From Longimicrobiales bacterium (GTDB lineage Bacteria; Gemmatimonadota; Gemmatimonadetes; Longimicrobiales; Gaopeijiaceae): a DNA stretch of 64,000 nucleotides. Location: assembly GCA_028823235.1 (NCBI GenBank), contig JAPKBW010000005.1, forward strand, positions 124,001 to 188,000. The letters run 5' to 3'. The notes under the pieces were generated by a model. It was not told where the DNA came from. It searched no databases and worked only from the letters and a program-made list of their open reading frames with translations. Position numbers and translations under genes: made by a program. Numbering within the stretch: position 1 is the first letter of the stretch; every line of letters starts with the position of its first letter. Below are positions 1-9,517 of the stretch, one piece after another.

Positions 1-1
1 C

Positions 2-1978
2 ACAAGGGAACCGATCCAGGACGGGGAGCGGTCCGTAACTCTCGAGCGCGTCGGTGAGGTGCCCGCAGCCCTCTCCGTATACCACATCCCGCCTGGCGCC
101 CACGAAGACTACGCGCCGACTGACATCCTGACATTCGTTCTCGGTGATGCTCCATCCGGGCGTCTATACCAGGCGATGGTCGAGACAGGCCTGGCGACAC
201 AAGCTGGAACACAGTCTCTCCAGAGAGCGGAGGCTGGATCCATGCTCACGTTCTCCATGCTCTCGGCCGGCGCGGATGTCGACGCCGCCCTGCGCACGAT
301 GAACGAGACGGTAGAGGGTGTACTGACGTCGCCGGTGACAGGTGATGAGGTCGAACGTGCGAAGGCCTCCCGGATGAATGACATCAACCGCGCCTTCACG
401 TCATCAGCCGGAATCGCGCTGCAACTTTCCGAGTGGGCCGCGCGTGGAGACTGGCGCCTCTTCTTCCTCCACCGGGACCGCATCGAGGCCGTGACCGCCG
501 ACGACGTAAACCGTGTGGCGCAAGCCTACATCAAGCCGTCAAACCGGACGGTCGGTCGCTTCATCCCCACTGCCACTCCTGATCGCGCAGAAATTCCCGA
601 CGTCCCGGACGTCGCGGCGATGGTCGCGGGTTATACCGGCCGCGAGGCGGTGGCGCCGGGCGAGCCGTTCGATCCCTCTCCGGCGAATATCGACTCGCGA
701 ACGGTTACCTACGAACTACCCAACGGAATGGAGGTCGCTCTCCTGCAGAAAGAGACCCGTGGAGATGTGGCGATGATTCGGATGCGGCTCCATTTCGGAG
801 ATGCGGAATCCCTTATGGGCCGAGGCACGGCCGGTGGAATGGCGGGTGCGATGCTGATGCGAGGCACTGTGGCGCGGACGCGTCAGGAGATTCAGGATGA
901 GCTGGATCGCTTGCAGGCGACCGGCGGGGTCGGTGGCACCTCGACGATCGCGAATGCTCAGTTCCAGACCGTGCGCGCCAACGTCACCGACGTGATCCGA
1001 CTCATGGCAGAGCTAGCTCGTCGGCCGTCCTTCCCAACCTCGGAATTCGACATCATTCGCGAGCAACGGATCGCTGGCCTGGAAGAATCAGGGACCGATC
1101 CACAGGTCCTAGCACAGCTGGAACTAGCGCGAATCATGGACCCGCGCCCAACTGGCCACCCGAGCTACACCGAAACAATCGAAGAGGCGGTGGCAGCTCT
1201 TCAAGCGACAACCCTCGAGGAAGCTCAGGCCTTTTATCATGATTTCTGGGGGCCACAAAACGGGAAGATCGTACTGGTAGGCGATTTCGACGAAGCCGAG
1301 GCACGCCAGGTGATCGATGAGGCGTTCTCCGACTGGGAAAGCCCGCACGCCTTCGAGCGCATAGCGACTCCGTTCGTCGATCCCGATGCTCAGAACATCG
1401 AGATAGAGACACCCAACAAGGCCAACGCAATGCTATGGGCGCGCCAGAATTTCGAACTTCGAGAGAGTGATCCCGACTATGGTGCGCTGCTCATGGCTGG
1501 AGAAATGATCGGCGGAGGAGTCCTCAACTCTCGGCTCGCGAATCGTATTCGTAACCAGGACGGGCTCAGCTATGGTGTCCAGGCCATGATCTCAGGACAC
1601 CCCGTCGACGCGGCTGGGCAGTTCATCGCAGTCGCGATCTTCGCGCCGGAAAACGTCGACAAGGTCGAGACCGCGCTAATCGAAGAACTCGAGAAGGTCC
1701 TGGCGGACGGATTTACCCAAGAGGAGTTCGACGCCGCGCGACAAGGATGGCTTGAAGGGCGCCAGTTGAGTCGATCACAGGACGGCAATCTGGCCGGAGC
1801 ACTCGCTCAGAACCTCTACTTCGACCGAACGTTTCAATTCGACCAAGAACTCGAAGATCGGGTGCGCACGATTACTCTGAATGAGGTAAACCAGGCCATC
1901 CGTGATCGCCTGGACCTCGAAAAAATGACGATCGTTAAAGGCGGGGACTTCGCGAACAAGCGGGTCACCATCGGGTGA
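2..1978 (+). CDS. M16 (insulinase-type) zinc peptidase, C-terminal part
   Basis: The reading frame is open from the first bases of the window, so the gene starts upstream; a GTG at 59 is not a credible start. About 658 residues are visible. The first part is the end of one M16 unit and the second unit begins near the segment RTVTYELPNGMEVALLQ. That second unit lacks an HxxEH zinc motif (the equivalent stretch reads AGGMAGAMLMRG) but keeps NRIRNQDGLSYGV, the R...Y region that closes over substrate in M16 enzymes. This is the usual arrangement of a two-unit periplasmic M16 peptidase with the active zinc site in the missing first half. The stop overlaps the next start by four bases, so the two genes are probably translated together. 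The substrate is unknown. Confidence 0.9.
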   Translation, partial: TREPIQDGERSVTLERVGEVPAALSVYHIPPGAHEDYAPTDILTFVLGDAPSGRLYQAMVETGLATQAGTQSLQRAEAGSMLTFSMLSAGADVDAALRTMNETVEGVLTSPVTGDEVERAKASRMNDINRAFTSSAGIALQLSEWAARGDWRLFFLHRDRIEAVTADDVNRVAQAYIKPSNRTVGRFIPTATPDRAEIPDVPDVAAMVAGYTGREAVAPGEPFDPSPANIDSRTVTYELPNGMEVALLQKETRGDVAMIRMRLHFGDAESLMGRGTAGGMAGAMLMRGTVARTRQEIQDELDRLQATGGVGGTSTIANAQFQTVRANVTDVIRLMAELARRPSFPTSEFDIIREQRIAGLEESGTDPQVLAQLELARIMDPRPTGHPSYTETIEEAVAALQATTLEEAQAFYHDFWGPQNGKIVLVGDFDEAEARQVIDEAFSDWESPHAFERIATPFVDPDAQNIEIETPNKANAMLWARQNFELRESDPDYGALLMAGEMIGGGVLNSRLANRIRNQDGLSYGVQAMISGHPVDAAGQFIAVAIFAPENVDKVETALIEELEKVLADGFTQEEFDAARQGWLEGRQLSRSQDGNLAGALAQNLYFDRTFQFDQELEDRVRTITLNEVNQAIRDRLDLEKMTIVKGGDFANKRVTIG

Positions 1979-3801
1979 GCAAAGGCCACGAGAGTGCCGA
2001 CGAGATCCTCGCGGCCGCGCCTGACTCGATCGGTACGATCCCGTCATCACTGACCGGTCTCGCCCACGCGGCACCCACCGGGGACGCGCCCTTTCTCGTG
2101 GAGGGGTTACGGGCGCACGCCAACGGGCATCAAAAACGCCCGGCCTCGGACATCTCGATAGACGGAAGGGCCGTGGTCCGCCTCGACAGTGGGCTAGCTA
2201 CAGCCGTGAACCTGCTCCTCTTCCCCGGCGTCGCCCGGAGGGAGTTCATCGGCAGCAGAGGCCTTGAACAGGAGACGCTACTCGTCGCCCCGACCCTGCC
2301 ACTGGTAGTGGCGCAGTGGGACAGCGATGCGGACGGGGGGCCGATCCAAGTGACAGTGCTCACCGACCCGATGGGAGGGAATCCGACTCCCGACTGTGTC
2401 CAGGATGGCCGCATCATCGTGGCCTCGCTCGACCCAATGCGTCCGGACCCACTGGACCCCACATGGATCGTTGTCTCAGTGGCTCCACGCCCACGAAGAA
2501 TTATTCAGGGTGACAAGAGCTGGACGTTCCTCATCGATCCACAACCTGGCGAGGCCGTGAGTGTGGCCGTATCTGCCGGGACCTCGGGCGAGGTCCGCAC
2601 CGCCCTCACCGCTGCAGCCCATGCCCCGGGGCATGCGATACGCGCCGCTCGCGGACCCGAGGAAGGTTTGTACCTCGAGACAGGTGTTGAAGAGATCGAC
2701 GACGGTATCGCCTGGGCTAGGGCGCGACTAAGACAGATACGCCCCGCCAATGACGTATCAGGAGCGGCCGTCGGGCTCGCTTCCGCTGCGGTTGGCGATC
2801 GAAGTACACTCGATCGGCTCCGCGACGACATCGCAGAATCGAGTCCCTGGGCAGTCCTTCTAGCAGCCCAGACCGCCACTTCCTTCGGCGATGCGTCTCC
2901 CGCCAGTGCTGCCGCAGATCTCATCCTGCGTGAAATAGAGCGGGGTGCTGTGCCTGATTCGACTCCGATCATGAAGCTATCCATTGGACGGCTCGCAGAT
3001 GCTCTTCGCTACGCGGCCACGGACTCGACAATCGCAACCCTCCGATCCCTCTCAGCGACCAAGAGATCCGCTGCCCCGCCGGCACCGCAAGCCGAGGGCA
3101 CATCTGTTGGCGGCCGGACCCTGCCAATGGCGGGACCGCGCCCGCCACTCGTGGAGGCGAGTGTGGAGGCGAGGGAAGCCGGCTGGCTCGGGAGCCTGCT
3201 CGACGGCACCCCCCTGAGTACGGGCGTCGCGTCCGTTGCTTCGGGGTCAGATCGGATCCGCCGGATCGCCGAGGAGTTCGTTACAAATCCCGACGAAGCC
3301 TGGGTCGCGTGGCGACGCATCCTCACGGAAGGTCTGACATCGGGTCCCGCCGGCCCATGTAGCTGGAGCAATTTGCCCTCTGACCTCCGAGGCCCCGGAG
3401 CGGACGAAACCACCGAGCTCATTCTGGCGCTGACGCAGGGGCTTCTCGGACTCACGCCCGACGCACCGGTCGGGCGTCTTCGCCTGGCTCCACGCTTCCC
3501 AAATCACGTAACGCGATTCACTGTCGGAGGCATCGTCCTGGGCGACTCCGTCGTGCGACTGGAGTACGTGCGCAATGGGACGCGCCTGCGGTACACCCTG
3601 ATACCGGAACGTGCCTCCGTCCCCCCTCTGATCATCCTGGAGCCCACGCTGCCAACCGGCATCACAGCCGCCCGCGTCGATGGTGAGCCTGCCGACCTCG
3701 TTCAGACTCCCGTCGCCGGGCTCGTCATGGTCTCTGTGCAGCTCCCGCTCGATGCATCGCGGACGCTCGAAATCGACCTGGCTTCCGCCGAAGACGCCTG
3801 A
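1975..3801 (+). CDS. Six-hairpin-glycosidase-like protein of unknown function
   Basis: A 608-residue protein with a GTG start overlapping the stop of the M16 peptidase (GTGA). I do not recognise a named family. The central stretch VEEIDDGIAWARARLRQI looks like the opening of an alpha/alpha-barrel as in amylo-1,6-glucosidase-like or GH15-like enzymes. The C-terminal region (GLLGLTPDAPVGRLRLAPRF, then a beta-rich tail) resembles the beta-sandwich that closes such glycosidases. The barrel portion is short, about 200 residues before the closing segment, and no catalytic acid pair is evident. No signal peptide is seen, which is odd next to a presumably exported peptidase. It may be a degenerate or non-catalytic relative. 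The frame is intact and codon use matches its neighbours. Confidence 0.7.
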   Translation: MSKGHESADEILAAAPDSIGTIPSSLTGLAHAAPTGDAPFLVEGLRAHANGHQKRPASDISIDGRAVVRLDSGLATAVNLLLFPGVARREFIGSRGLEQETLLVAPTLPLVVAQWDSDADGGPIQVTVLTDPMGGNPTPDCVQDGRIIVASLDPMRPDPLDPTWIVVSVAPRPRRIIQGDKSWTFLIDPQPGEAVSVAVSAGTSGEVRTALTAAAHAPGHAIRAARGPEEGLYLETGVEEIDDGIAWARARLRQIRPANDVSGAAVGLASAAVGDRSTLDRLRDDIAESSPWAVLLAAQTATSFGDASPASAAADLILREIERGAVPDSTPIMKLSIGRLADALRYAATDSTIATLRSLSATKRSAAPPAPQAEGTSVGGRTLPMAGPRPPLVEASVEAREAGWLGSLLDGTPLSTGVASVASGSDRIRRIAEEFVTNPDEAWVAWRRILTEGLTSGPAGPCSWSNLPSDLRGPGADETTELILALTQGLLGLTPDAPVGRLRLAPRFPNHVTRFTVGGIVLGDSVVRLEYVRNGTRLRYTLIPERASVPPLIILEPTLPTGITAARVDGEPADLVQTPVAGLVMVSVQLPLDASRTLEIDLASAEDA

Positions 3802-3862
3802 GCGGCGCGTACGCACGCGCCGAAAGCTGGCCTGGGGAGTATGTCCGCCCTTCCCTGCGGCG

Positions 3863-4075
3863 TCAGTCCTCTCCGACGACGATGTAACCCTTCTCGATCA
3901 GCAAGTCCTGCATCCGACCTTGCCGCTCGGGTAGAATGGTCTTCGCGATCGCGCGCGCGAACTCAATACGATGAGGCTCGGTCACCTTGTCGAGAATGGC
4001 AATCGGTGCGCCGTAGCGAAGCAAAATTCGCTTGGCGTCGATGGCGACGGAATCATCCACGGGGTCGTCACTCAC
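3863..4075 (-). CDS. Small conserved-looking protein, unknown function
   Basis: A 70-residue protein with a GTG start and a balanced composition (acidic N-terminus, amphipathic middle such as RIEFARAIAKTILPERQ). It has no cysteines, membrane segment or recognisable motif. It lies 93 bases downstream of apaG on the same strand and may share its transcript. Opposite-strand frames here are arginine- and serine-rich shadows, so this frame is the more protein-like. Function unknown. Confidence 0.55.
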   Translation of the reverse strand: MSDDPVDDSVAIDAKRILLRYGAPIAILDKVTEPHRIEFARAIAKTILPERQGRMQDLLIEKGYIVVGED

Positions 4076-4168
4076 AATTCAGGGAGTATCGAAAGCCGCC
4101 AAGGATAACCGGAGTACGGGTCGTGATTCTAGTGGAGGCCGTTAGTAGAACCTCCGTGGTGTCCGAAA

Positions 4169-4609
4169 TCAGTGCAGCACTCCGGGAGGATCATCGCCCT
4201 CTCCCGACGATTCAGGACCCAGATTCGGCATCACCAAAGGCCCGTTAAGGTGGAACCGCGGGACCTCGACGCGGAACTGCTCGCCGTTCTGTCGAACGAA
4301 GGTGTAGTGACCCTCCATATACCCAACCGGAGACCGCAGCACGCAGTAGCTCTGGTACTCGTGAGACTCGCCAGGCTCAAGCATCGGCTGCTCGCCCACG
4401 ACACCCTCGCCGTCGACCATGGAGTCATCCCCGACCGAATCGTGGATCTTCCAGTGGCGGAAGAGCAACTGAGCAGGCGCATCGCTCTCGTTCGCCATGT
4501 TAATGCGATACGAGAACACGAAGCTCCCACCTAGCGGATGGGAGTCCGCAAGGGAGAAGTCAGGCTGCACCTGAACCCGGATGCCTTCTGTGGCTTTCTC
4601 GTAGTTCAT
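4169..4609 (-). CDS. apaG: ApaG family protein
   Basis: A 146-residue protein with a single ApaG/FBXO3-type immunoglobulin-like beta-sandwich. The signature is clear: FSYRINMANES, then LLFRHWKIHDS, then GEGVVGEQPMLEPGESHEYQ, then SPVGYMEGHY. ApaG proteins are small cytoplasmic proteins linked genetically to Co2+/Mg2+ homeostasis and to diadenosine tetraphosphate metabolism in enterobacteria; the biochemical role is not settled. The C-terminal 20 residues, rich in G, E, P and D, extend past the usual domain. The ATG at 4609 fits the normal family start, although no strong ribosome site precedes it. Confidence 0.93.
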   Translation of the reverse strand: MNYEKATEGIRVQVQPDFSLADSHPLGGSFVFSYRINMANESDAPAQLLFRHWKIHDSVGDDSMVDGEGVVGEQPMLEPGESHEYQSYCVLRSPVGYMEGHYTFVRQNGEQFRVEVPRFHLNGPLVMPNLGPESSGEGDDPPGVLH

Positions 4610-4701
4610 GACAAGTCGAGACAGGGTGGATTTGACGACATTTTACACCGCCACGATCTGAAAGTCCCGTGGGGGGCACTCCCGCGCTAGCCCTGCCCCG
4701 A

Positions 4702-5123
4702 TCAACTACCGTCGATGACGACCGTGTGCGTGTTTCCAGCAGAGAAGACAAACGCCTCCTCACCGACCTTCGCGCTTAACAGATACGTGTCGCCTTGCGC
4801 CATGCAGTCGCAATTCACCCCAAGTGGGTCGTTCGCCCTAGCGAGCGTCTCGGGGGGCTCCCCTCACAAACTGCAAAAGCGGCCACCCGTGTGATCGTAA
4901 TGAAGACCATGTCCTGCGTTCCCTGCACATGCTCCGCAGTCGTCCGGGGATCAATGTTCGGCTTCGCGATCAGGAAGTCCGGCTGTGCGATCAAGAAGCA
5001 CAGGGTGAACACGCCAAGGTTGGCCATAAGCAGAAACGTCGACTTCGGAAGGCCCTTGCTAGTGGTATTTTTTTCTCGTCTGGTCTCGCTCAGCGGTGTG
5101 GCCGAACACATCTGCAACAACAT
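4702..5123 (-). pseudogene. Frameshifted single-pass membrane protein, unknown family
   Basis: Two overlapping frames join into one sensible protein of about 140 residues. The start at 5123 has a textbook AGGAGG six bases upstream. The first frame encodes a short N-terminus, one membrane segment (FLLMANLGVFTLCFLIAQ) and an outer segment ending near FAVCEG. It would stop at 4815. The other frame, entered at the C run 4860-4863, continues EPPETLARANDPLGVNCDC and ends HTVVIDGS with a stop at 4702. Restoring one base in that run joins the halves cleanly. Either the gene carries a one-base deletion or this is a sequencing error. The anchored topology suggests a periplasmic domain; function unknown. 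Confidence 0.7.
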
Positions 5124-5289
5124 CAACCGCCTCCTGACCGAGGGTGACTTCCTTTGCGTGGCAAAATTTTGACTGACTCTGGTCACTCGCAACTCGGATC
5201 TCACTCCACCGACGCCCGTGACTGAAAGACCGTCATTCACAACAGGGCCGGTCGCTCGACGCAACAGAGGCCCCGCGGTAGTTTTGCAT

Positions 5290-5970
5290 ATGACCTCACG
5301 CGCACTTTCTCGATCGGTCGAGGACTACCTGAAGGCCATCTATGGCCTGTCAGGCAGCAGCGAATCGGTGTCGACATCGGCCATCGCCGACGCACTGGAT
5401 ATTCAGCCCGCATCAGTCACCGGTATGGTCAAGCGAATGGCTGAGTGGGGGCTACTGGAGCATCTACCCTACAAGGGTGTGGTGCTCACTGAACCGGGCA
5501 CACGTGAGGCACTGCGAGTCCTTCGACGACACCGGATTCTCGAGACCTATTTGTGTGAACGGCTCGGCTTTTCATGGGCCGATGTACACGACGAGGCAGA
5601 GCGCCTCGAGCATGCCGCCTCTGATCACCTCATAGAGCAGATGGCGACTGCGCTCGGCTCACCGAGTCACGATCCGCACGGCTCGCCCATACCCACGCCC
5701 GCCGGCGACATCGAAAACACTGTGCTCTCGACCCTCGCTGACGCGAGACCAGGAGCACGGCTCGTGATTCGCTCCGTCCGAGACGAAGACGGCGAAGCGC
5801 TACGCTCGATGGCCGAAGAAGGGCTGGTCCCAGGTGCGCACGTCACGGTCGCCAAAGGCACGCCGCTGACCGGCTCGGTCGAGTTCGCGGTCGGAAACGG
5901 CAGCGCCGGAAAAGGCTCAGTCTCGAGCGAAGTTGCTCGCCATGTCTACGTCTTGCCCGATCCGCGGTAG
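5290..5970 (+). CDS. DtxR/MntR-type metal-dependent transcriptional regulator
   Basis: A 226-residue regulator. Residues 8-70 form the winged helix of the family (SVEDYLKAIYGLS, then AIADALDIQPASVTGMVKRM, then GVVLTEPG). Residues about 70-140 form the metal-binding dimerisation domain (RRHRILETYLCERLGFSW, then HDEAERLEHAASD). The C-terminal 75 residues form an SH3-like FeoA domain (VRDEDGEALRSMAEEG...VPGAHVTVAKG). Such proteins repress metal uptake genes when Fe2+ or Mn2+ is plentiful. I chose the ATG at 5290 because the family normally begins just before SVEDYLK; an in-frame GTG at 5218 would add 24 atypical residues. No metal transporter lies beside it, so its targets are probably elsewhere, though the TonB receptor further on is a possible one. 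Confidence 0.92.
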   Translation: MTSRALSRSVEDYLKAIYGLSGSSESVSTSAIADALDIQPASVTGMVKRMAEWGLLEHLPYKGVVLTEPGTREALRVLRRHRILETYLCERLGFSWADVHDEAERLEHAASDHLIEQMATALGSPSHDPHGSPIPTPAGDIENTVLSTLADARPGARLVIRSVRDEDGEALRSMAEEGLVPGAHVTVAKGTPLTGSVEFAVGNGSAGKGSVSSEVARHVYVLPDPR

Positions 5971-5992
5971 TCGATCGAATCGCGCTGGCAGG

Positions 5993-6934
5993 TCAGGGCT
6001 GAGGCACGTGTCCACAGTCATAGAATTCCGTCATCGCATCGTCGGTGATGAGCGTCTGGATGGAGTGCCCGTACGTCGACCCGAAGACACCAGTACCATC
6101 CCCTCGAACGCTCGGGACCCGGACCTGGCCCGACGGGTTGAAACTTCCCCCGCGGGCCCAGTTGAAGAAGTTTCGGTCAACAGCGCGGATCGTGATCTGA
6201 CTCGTAGCCTTGTTCGGGAGACCTCGTTGTAGCCGCGCGGCGAGACCTGCCTGCAGGTCGAAACGATTGAAGATTCCAAATTCGGACGGATAGACGATGG
6301 TGGTATCCGAATCTGAAATGGAAAGACCAAGCAGGTACAGCGGATCGTCGTTCATTGCGATCCCTTCGGTAGCAAGCAGCTCCGGAAGACCCCGAATGGC
6401 AGTCTCGTTCAGGTAGGCCCATGCTCGCTCGGACCGCGTCCACTCGAGTCGCAACTTGGTGTCAGGCGGAATCCGGCATATCCCCTCGACACCTCGGACC
6501 GTAAAGGCGCCTGGAATCTGCGTGACCCCCTCGAGAACGCCACCATCCACGAGCTGAATCGTGAGCTCGAGAATATCCCCCGGAAGGAGCTGCTGGACCT
6601 CATCCTCATCCGCCTCGAAGCATGCTCCGGGGGCCGCCTCAGGAGAGGTCTCCACGCATTCGTCGATGTCGTCGTTGGTCAGAGCGAAGACCACTCCGTC
6701 GGTCCGCCGGATGGTGACCACAGCATCATCGAGGTCATCTATACCCTGATCCACCTGCCCAACAGTACGGTGAAGGAAAGCTCGGATCTCGTTGTTCGTG
6801 GAGTCCGGCATCAGGTTCACGTAGACCTCTGCGATCACCACGTCTTCCACTTCGACGAGGGTCACTTCCTCAAGCTCGCAGCCTCCCGCAGCGACAGCGG
6901 CAAGAAACCCGAGTATCCACCTGGAGCGCATCAT
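5993..6934 (-). CDS. DUF4249-like outer-membrane lipoprotein, partner of TonB receptor
   Basis: A 313-residue lipoprotein. The N-terminus has a signal peptide with a lipobox ending AAGGC (Cys 19). Beta-rich segments follow, with an Ig-like first half (VVIAEVYVNLMPDSTNNEIR, VVTIRRTDGVVF) and a larger C-terminal domain. This layout and the position immediately behind a TonB-dependent receptor match DUF4249 proteins, which accompany receptors of this type in Bacteroidetes relatives. The start overlaps the receptor stop by four bases, so both proteins are co-translated. Likely role: surface lipoprotein acting with the receptor in substrate capture. The substrate is unknown, and family membership is by resemblance only. 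Confidence 0.75.
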   Translation of the reverse strand: MMRSRWILGFLAAVAAGGCELEEVTLVEVEDVVIAEVYVNLMPDSTNNEIRAFLHRTVGQVDQGIDDLDDAVVTIRRTDGVVFALTNDDIDECVETSPEAAPGACFEADEDEVQQLLPGDILELTIQLVDGGVLEGVTQIPGAFTVRGVEGICRIPPDTKLRLEWTRSERAWAYLNETAIRGLPELLATEGIAMNDDPLYLLGLSISDSDTTIVYPSEFGIFNRFDLQAGLAARLQRGLPNKATSQITIRAVDRNFFNWARGGSFNPSGQVRVPSVRGDGTGVFGSTYGHSIQTLITDDAMTEFYDCGHVPQP

Positions 6935-9333
6935 CGGAAAGAAATCTCCAGGCCGATCGTGGGAAGTACGGGGAACATCGAAATCCCCGAGCGAGTTGGC
7001 GGATCGAGGTTGTACTCGTAGAAGTAGAACAGGACGTTCCGCTGGTTATAGGCGTTCACCAGGTTCACGTAGGGCGTCATGGATCCCCAGGATTTCGCAA
7101 ACGTCCTTCGAAAACTCGCGTCTAGCCGGTGGTAGTTCGGGTAGCGAACTCCATTTCGATCTCCCAACACCACCCCGTAGCCGCCTTGGCCCTCGAGGTC
7201 GTCCTCGGAGCCGGTCCAGTCGAGCCCCCCGCCCGCCACGTAGCGCGACGTGTAGTAGGAGTACGACCCGAGAGCTCGGGTGTATGGGATCCCACTACCG
7301 AAGTTCCAGCGTAGCCCTCCCTCCCAGCCGAATGGGGCGGGGTAGCGGAGCACGAAGTCGACATCGACGCGCCTGTCGAAGATCGGCGCGAAAGTGATCT
7401 CCGGAGCCGGCGTGATCGGAGAGAGCGGGTCAGGAAAGGTCCGCTCAGCCTCCAGATAGGAGACGGCCACCCAGCCGGTCACATCGCCGGTTTCCTTGCG
7501 CAGCATGAAGTCCGCACCCCATGACGTGCCGCGACCACTCAGGATGTCATCGAGTTCGTCGTTCGGATTGTCAGCCCAATTCAGCGACACAACGCCATCG
7601 AATTTCCGATAATAGCTCTCGACAGACCAGAACCAGTCGATGTCGTGATAGCCTTCCACTCCGAACTGGATCTGATCGGAGACGGTGTGGGGAGCTCGCT
7701 CACCGGCGATGACCCAGATGTCGAGGCCAAGTGGAAGTTCCTCGTCACGCAGCGAGTGGATGAACTGCGTGTATCGACCCGCCGCGAGCTTGAAGGCGAT
7801 GTCACCGTTCTTCACGAATCGCTTCACTGCGAGGCGTGGGGACACCTCGAGGATCGCCTCGCCTGAGCTGGGCTGAAATCCGTCGGCCCGGGCCCCGATC
7901 TCGAGCAACCACGCTCTGGGCTTCGTCCACCGTGCCTGCGCGTAAGCGCCATAGAGAGAACCGGTCCCAAGAGCGCCGCCGAACTTCGTCCCTCCTGTAA
8001 TGAAGCTATTCTCATAGGAGAGTCGCTCGGCAGCGCCTCCAACCTGCACCGCCCAATGGGGCGTAGGTCGGGTGTCGAGATCGACGCGGACCTGGGCCTG
8101 CTGGATCTGGCTGCGGAAGTCCGTGTCACCGAAGTCAGGGAAGACGAGGCCGGTCTTAAAACGACTGAAGTTCGTTCGCACATCGAGGGAGCCTCCACCT
8201 CTGCGAGGTCGAGTCCATCCGAACCCGATCGCGTCGTTCCCCCAGTCCCAGTCGATCCGGAGCGGGAAGCCAGAGTCGACGCTGGCAAGATCAAAGACGT
8301 CACGGCCGGTATAACCAGTGAACGTCAGGCGATCCCCTCTCTTGGTCCAACCTTCGACGAACGTCTGTACGTCAGTCAGGTTGTACGGGAAGTCGAAGGC
8401 CGGCTTGAAGAGAATGTCGAAGTACGATCGACGAGCCGACACCTTGTAGCGGATGCTCTCCTGACCCAGGGCATTAGCGACGCCCTCCGACACCTTGCCA
8501 CCCACCGCGACTCGAGTGGAAAGCAGTGACACAGCGGCATCGACGCCGAACTCTCCCCGTCCCGCATCACTCTCGATATCAAGGACCGAAGAGACACGGC
8601 CCCCGTGCTCAGCGGGGAAGCCCCCGGACTGCAACTCGACGCGGTCGATCATGTCCGCGTTGAAAACGGAGAAAAGACCGCCCAGATGAAACGGCGAGAA
8701 CATCGGGATGCCGTCCAGCAGGATCAGATTCTGATCCTGAGAGCCTCCGCGGACGTGGAACGATGCCGAGTAATCAGACGTCGACACCACACCGGGCAAG
8801 ACCTCGATGGCTCGGACCGGGTCTGGCTCCGCCACCCCTGGGATCAGCCGGACCTGATCAAGATTCAGTTCCCGAACCGTCGCGCCGCCGATCTCCTCGA
8901 AGCGCGCGCGCTCCCGGCTCCGTTCTGCCTCGACCGACAGGCCTTCGAGCTGGAGGGCGCGCTGCTCTACCTGAAGATCGAGCTCGATTGTGGCGCTGAG
9001 CCCGACGTCGATGGTCTCCTCATACTCGGCATAGGCGAGACCTTGAACTCGCACCTGGTAGGAGCCCGGGCGCACCTCAGAAATCCGAAAAGAGCCGAGA
9101 CGATCCGTACCCGCCGCATAGCGACGAATCTCGCCCTGATAGAGGGAGACCGTGGCACCATATACGCCGGCGCCATCCTGATCATGAACCCCACCCTGGA
9201 CAGTTCCGAGCTGACCCTGAATGGACATGGGCGACAAAAGCGCTAGAGCGAGCGGAAACAAAACGCTGACAGCGGGGCTCAATCGCCTTGAGGATAACAC
9301 CGACAGGTGACAGACGATGAAGACGTTTCTCAC
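6931..9333 (-). CDS. TonB-dependent receptor with N-terminal carboxypeptidase-regulatory-like domain
   Basis: An 800-residue outer-membrane receptor. A signal peptide (to about residue 40) is followed by a CarboxypepD_reg-like beta-sandwich (GTVQGGVHDQDGAGVYGATV). The plug domain comes next (about 130-245: VLPGVVSTSDYSASFHVRGG, then LILLDGIPMFSPFHLGGLFS, then ELQSGGFPAEHGGRVSSVLD). The rest is an amphipathic 22-strand-type barrel ending LPTIGLEISFR with a terminal aromatic/basic pair. The family imports large ligands such as peptides, glycans or metal chelates using TonB. It forms an operon with the lipoprotein downstream. Upstream it is divergent from the HDAC-family gene across about 180 bases. 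The ligand cannot be read from the sequence. Confidence 0.92.
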   Translation of the reverse strand: MRNVFIVCHLSVLSSRRLSPAVSVLFPLALALLSPMSIQGQLGTVQGGVHDQDGAGVYGATVSLYQGEIRRYAAGTDRLGSFRISEVRPGSYQVRVQGLAYAEYEETIDVGLSATIELDLQVEQRALQLEGLSVEAERSRERARFEEIGGATVRELNLDQVRLIPGVAEPDPVRAIEVLPGVVSTSDYSASFHVRGGSQDQNLILLDGIPMFSPFHLGGLFSVFNADMIDRVELQSGGFPAEHGGRVSSVLDIESDAGRGEFGVDAAVSLLSTRVAVGGKVSEGVANALGQESIRYKVSARRSYFDILFKPAFDFPYNLTDVQTFVEGWTKRGDRLTFTGYTGRDVFDLASVDSGFPLRIDWDWGNDAIGFGWTRPRRGGGSLDVRTNFSRFKTGLVFPDFGDTDFRSQIQQAQVRVDLDTRPTPHWAVQVGGAAERLSYENSFITGGTKFGGALGTGSLYGAYAQARWTKPRAWLLEIGARADGFQPSSGEAILEVSPRLAVKRFVKNGDIAFKLAAGRYTQFIHSLRDEELPLGLDIWVIAGERAPHTVSDQIQFGVEGYHDIDWFWSVESYYRKFDGVVSLNWADNPNDELDDILSGRGTSWGADFMLRKETGDVTGWVAVSYLEAERTFPDPLSPITPAPEITFAPIFDRRVDVDFVLRYPAPFGWEGGLRWNFGSGIPYTRALGSYSYYTSRYVAGGGLDWTGSEDDLEGQGGYGVVLGDRNGVRYPNYHRLDASFRRTFAKSWGSMTPYVNLVNAYNQRNVLFYFYEYNLDPPTRSGISMFPVLPTIGLEISFR

Positions 9334-9517
9334 GCTAGCACACCAGAAAGGCTGGACGATAGGACTGATGGTAGACGATGATGAGACCTACTACGACAAC
9401 GGAGTGTTAAAGTCGACGGGTGTGACCCCGCCATCGAACGCGAAACCCCTTCACCACCGCAATTCGTCTGTTTTTTAGATAAATTCCCGTCCAACCAGCC
9501 ACTCCTGCCACAGATTC

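Noticed and set aside
109-483. Long antisense frames rich in Arg, Ser and Pro (for example 109-483, 2505-2984, 20742-21276, 41960-42907)
   Set aside because: These are shadows on the other strand or frames of confirmed genes. Their composition is what GC-rich coding DNA gives in wrong frames, and none carries a motif.
5218-5289. GTG start for the DtxR-type regulator at 5218
   Set aside because: It would add 24 residues with no family counterpart; ATG 5290 places SVEDYLKAIY at the usual position.
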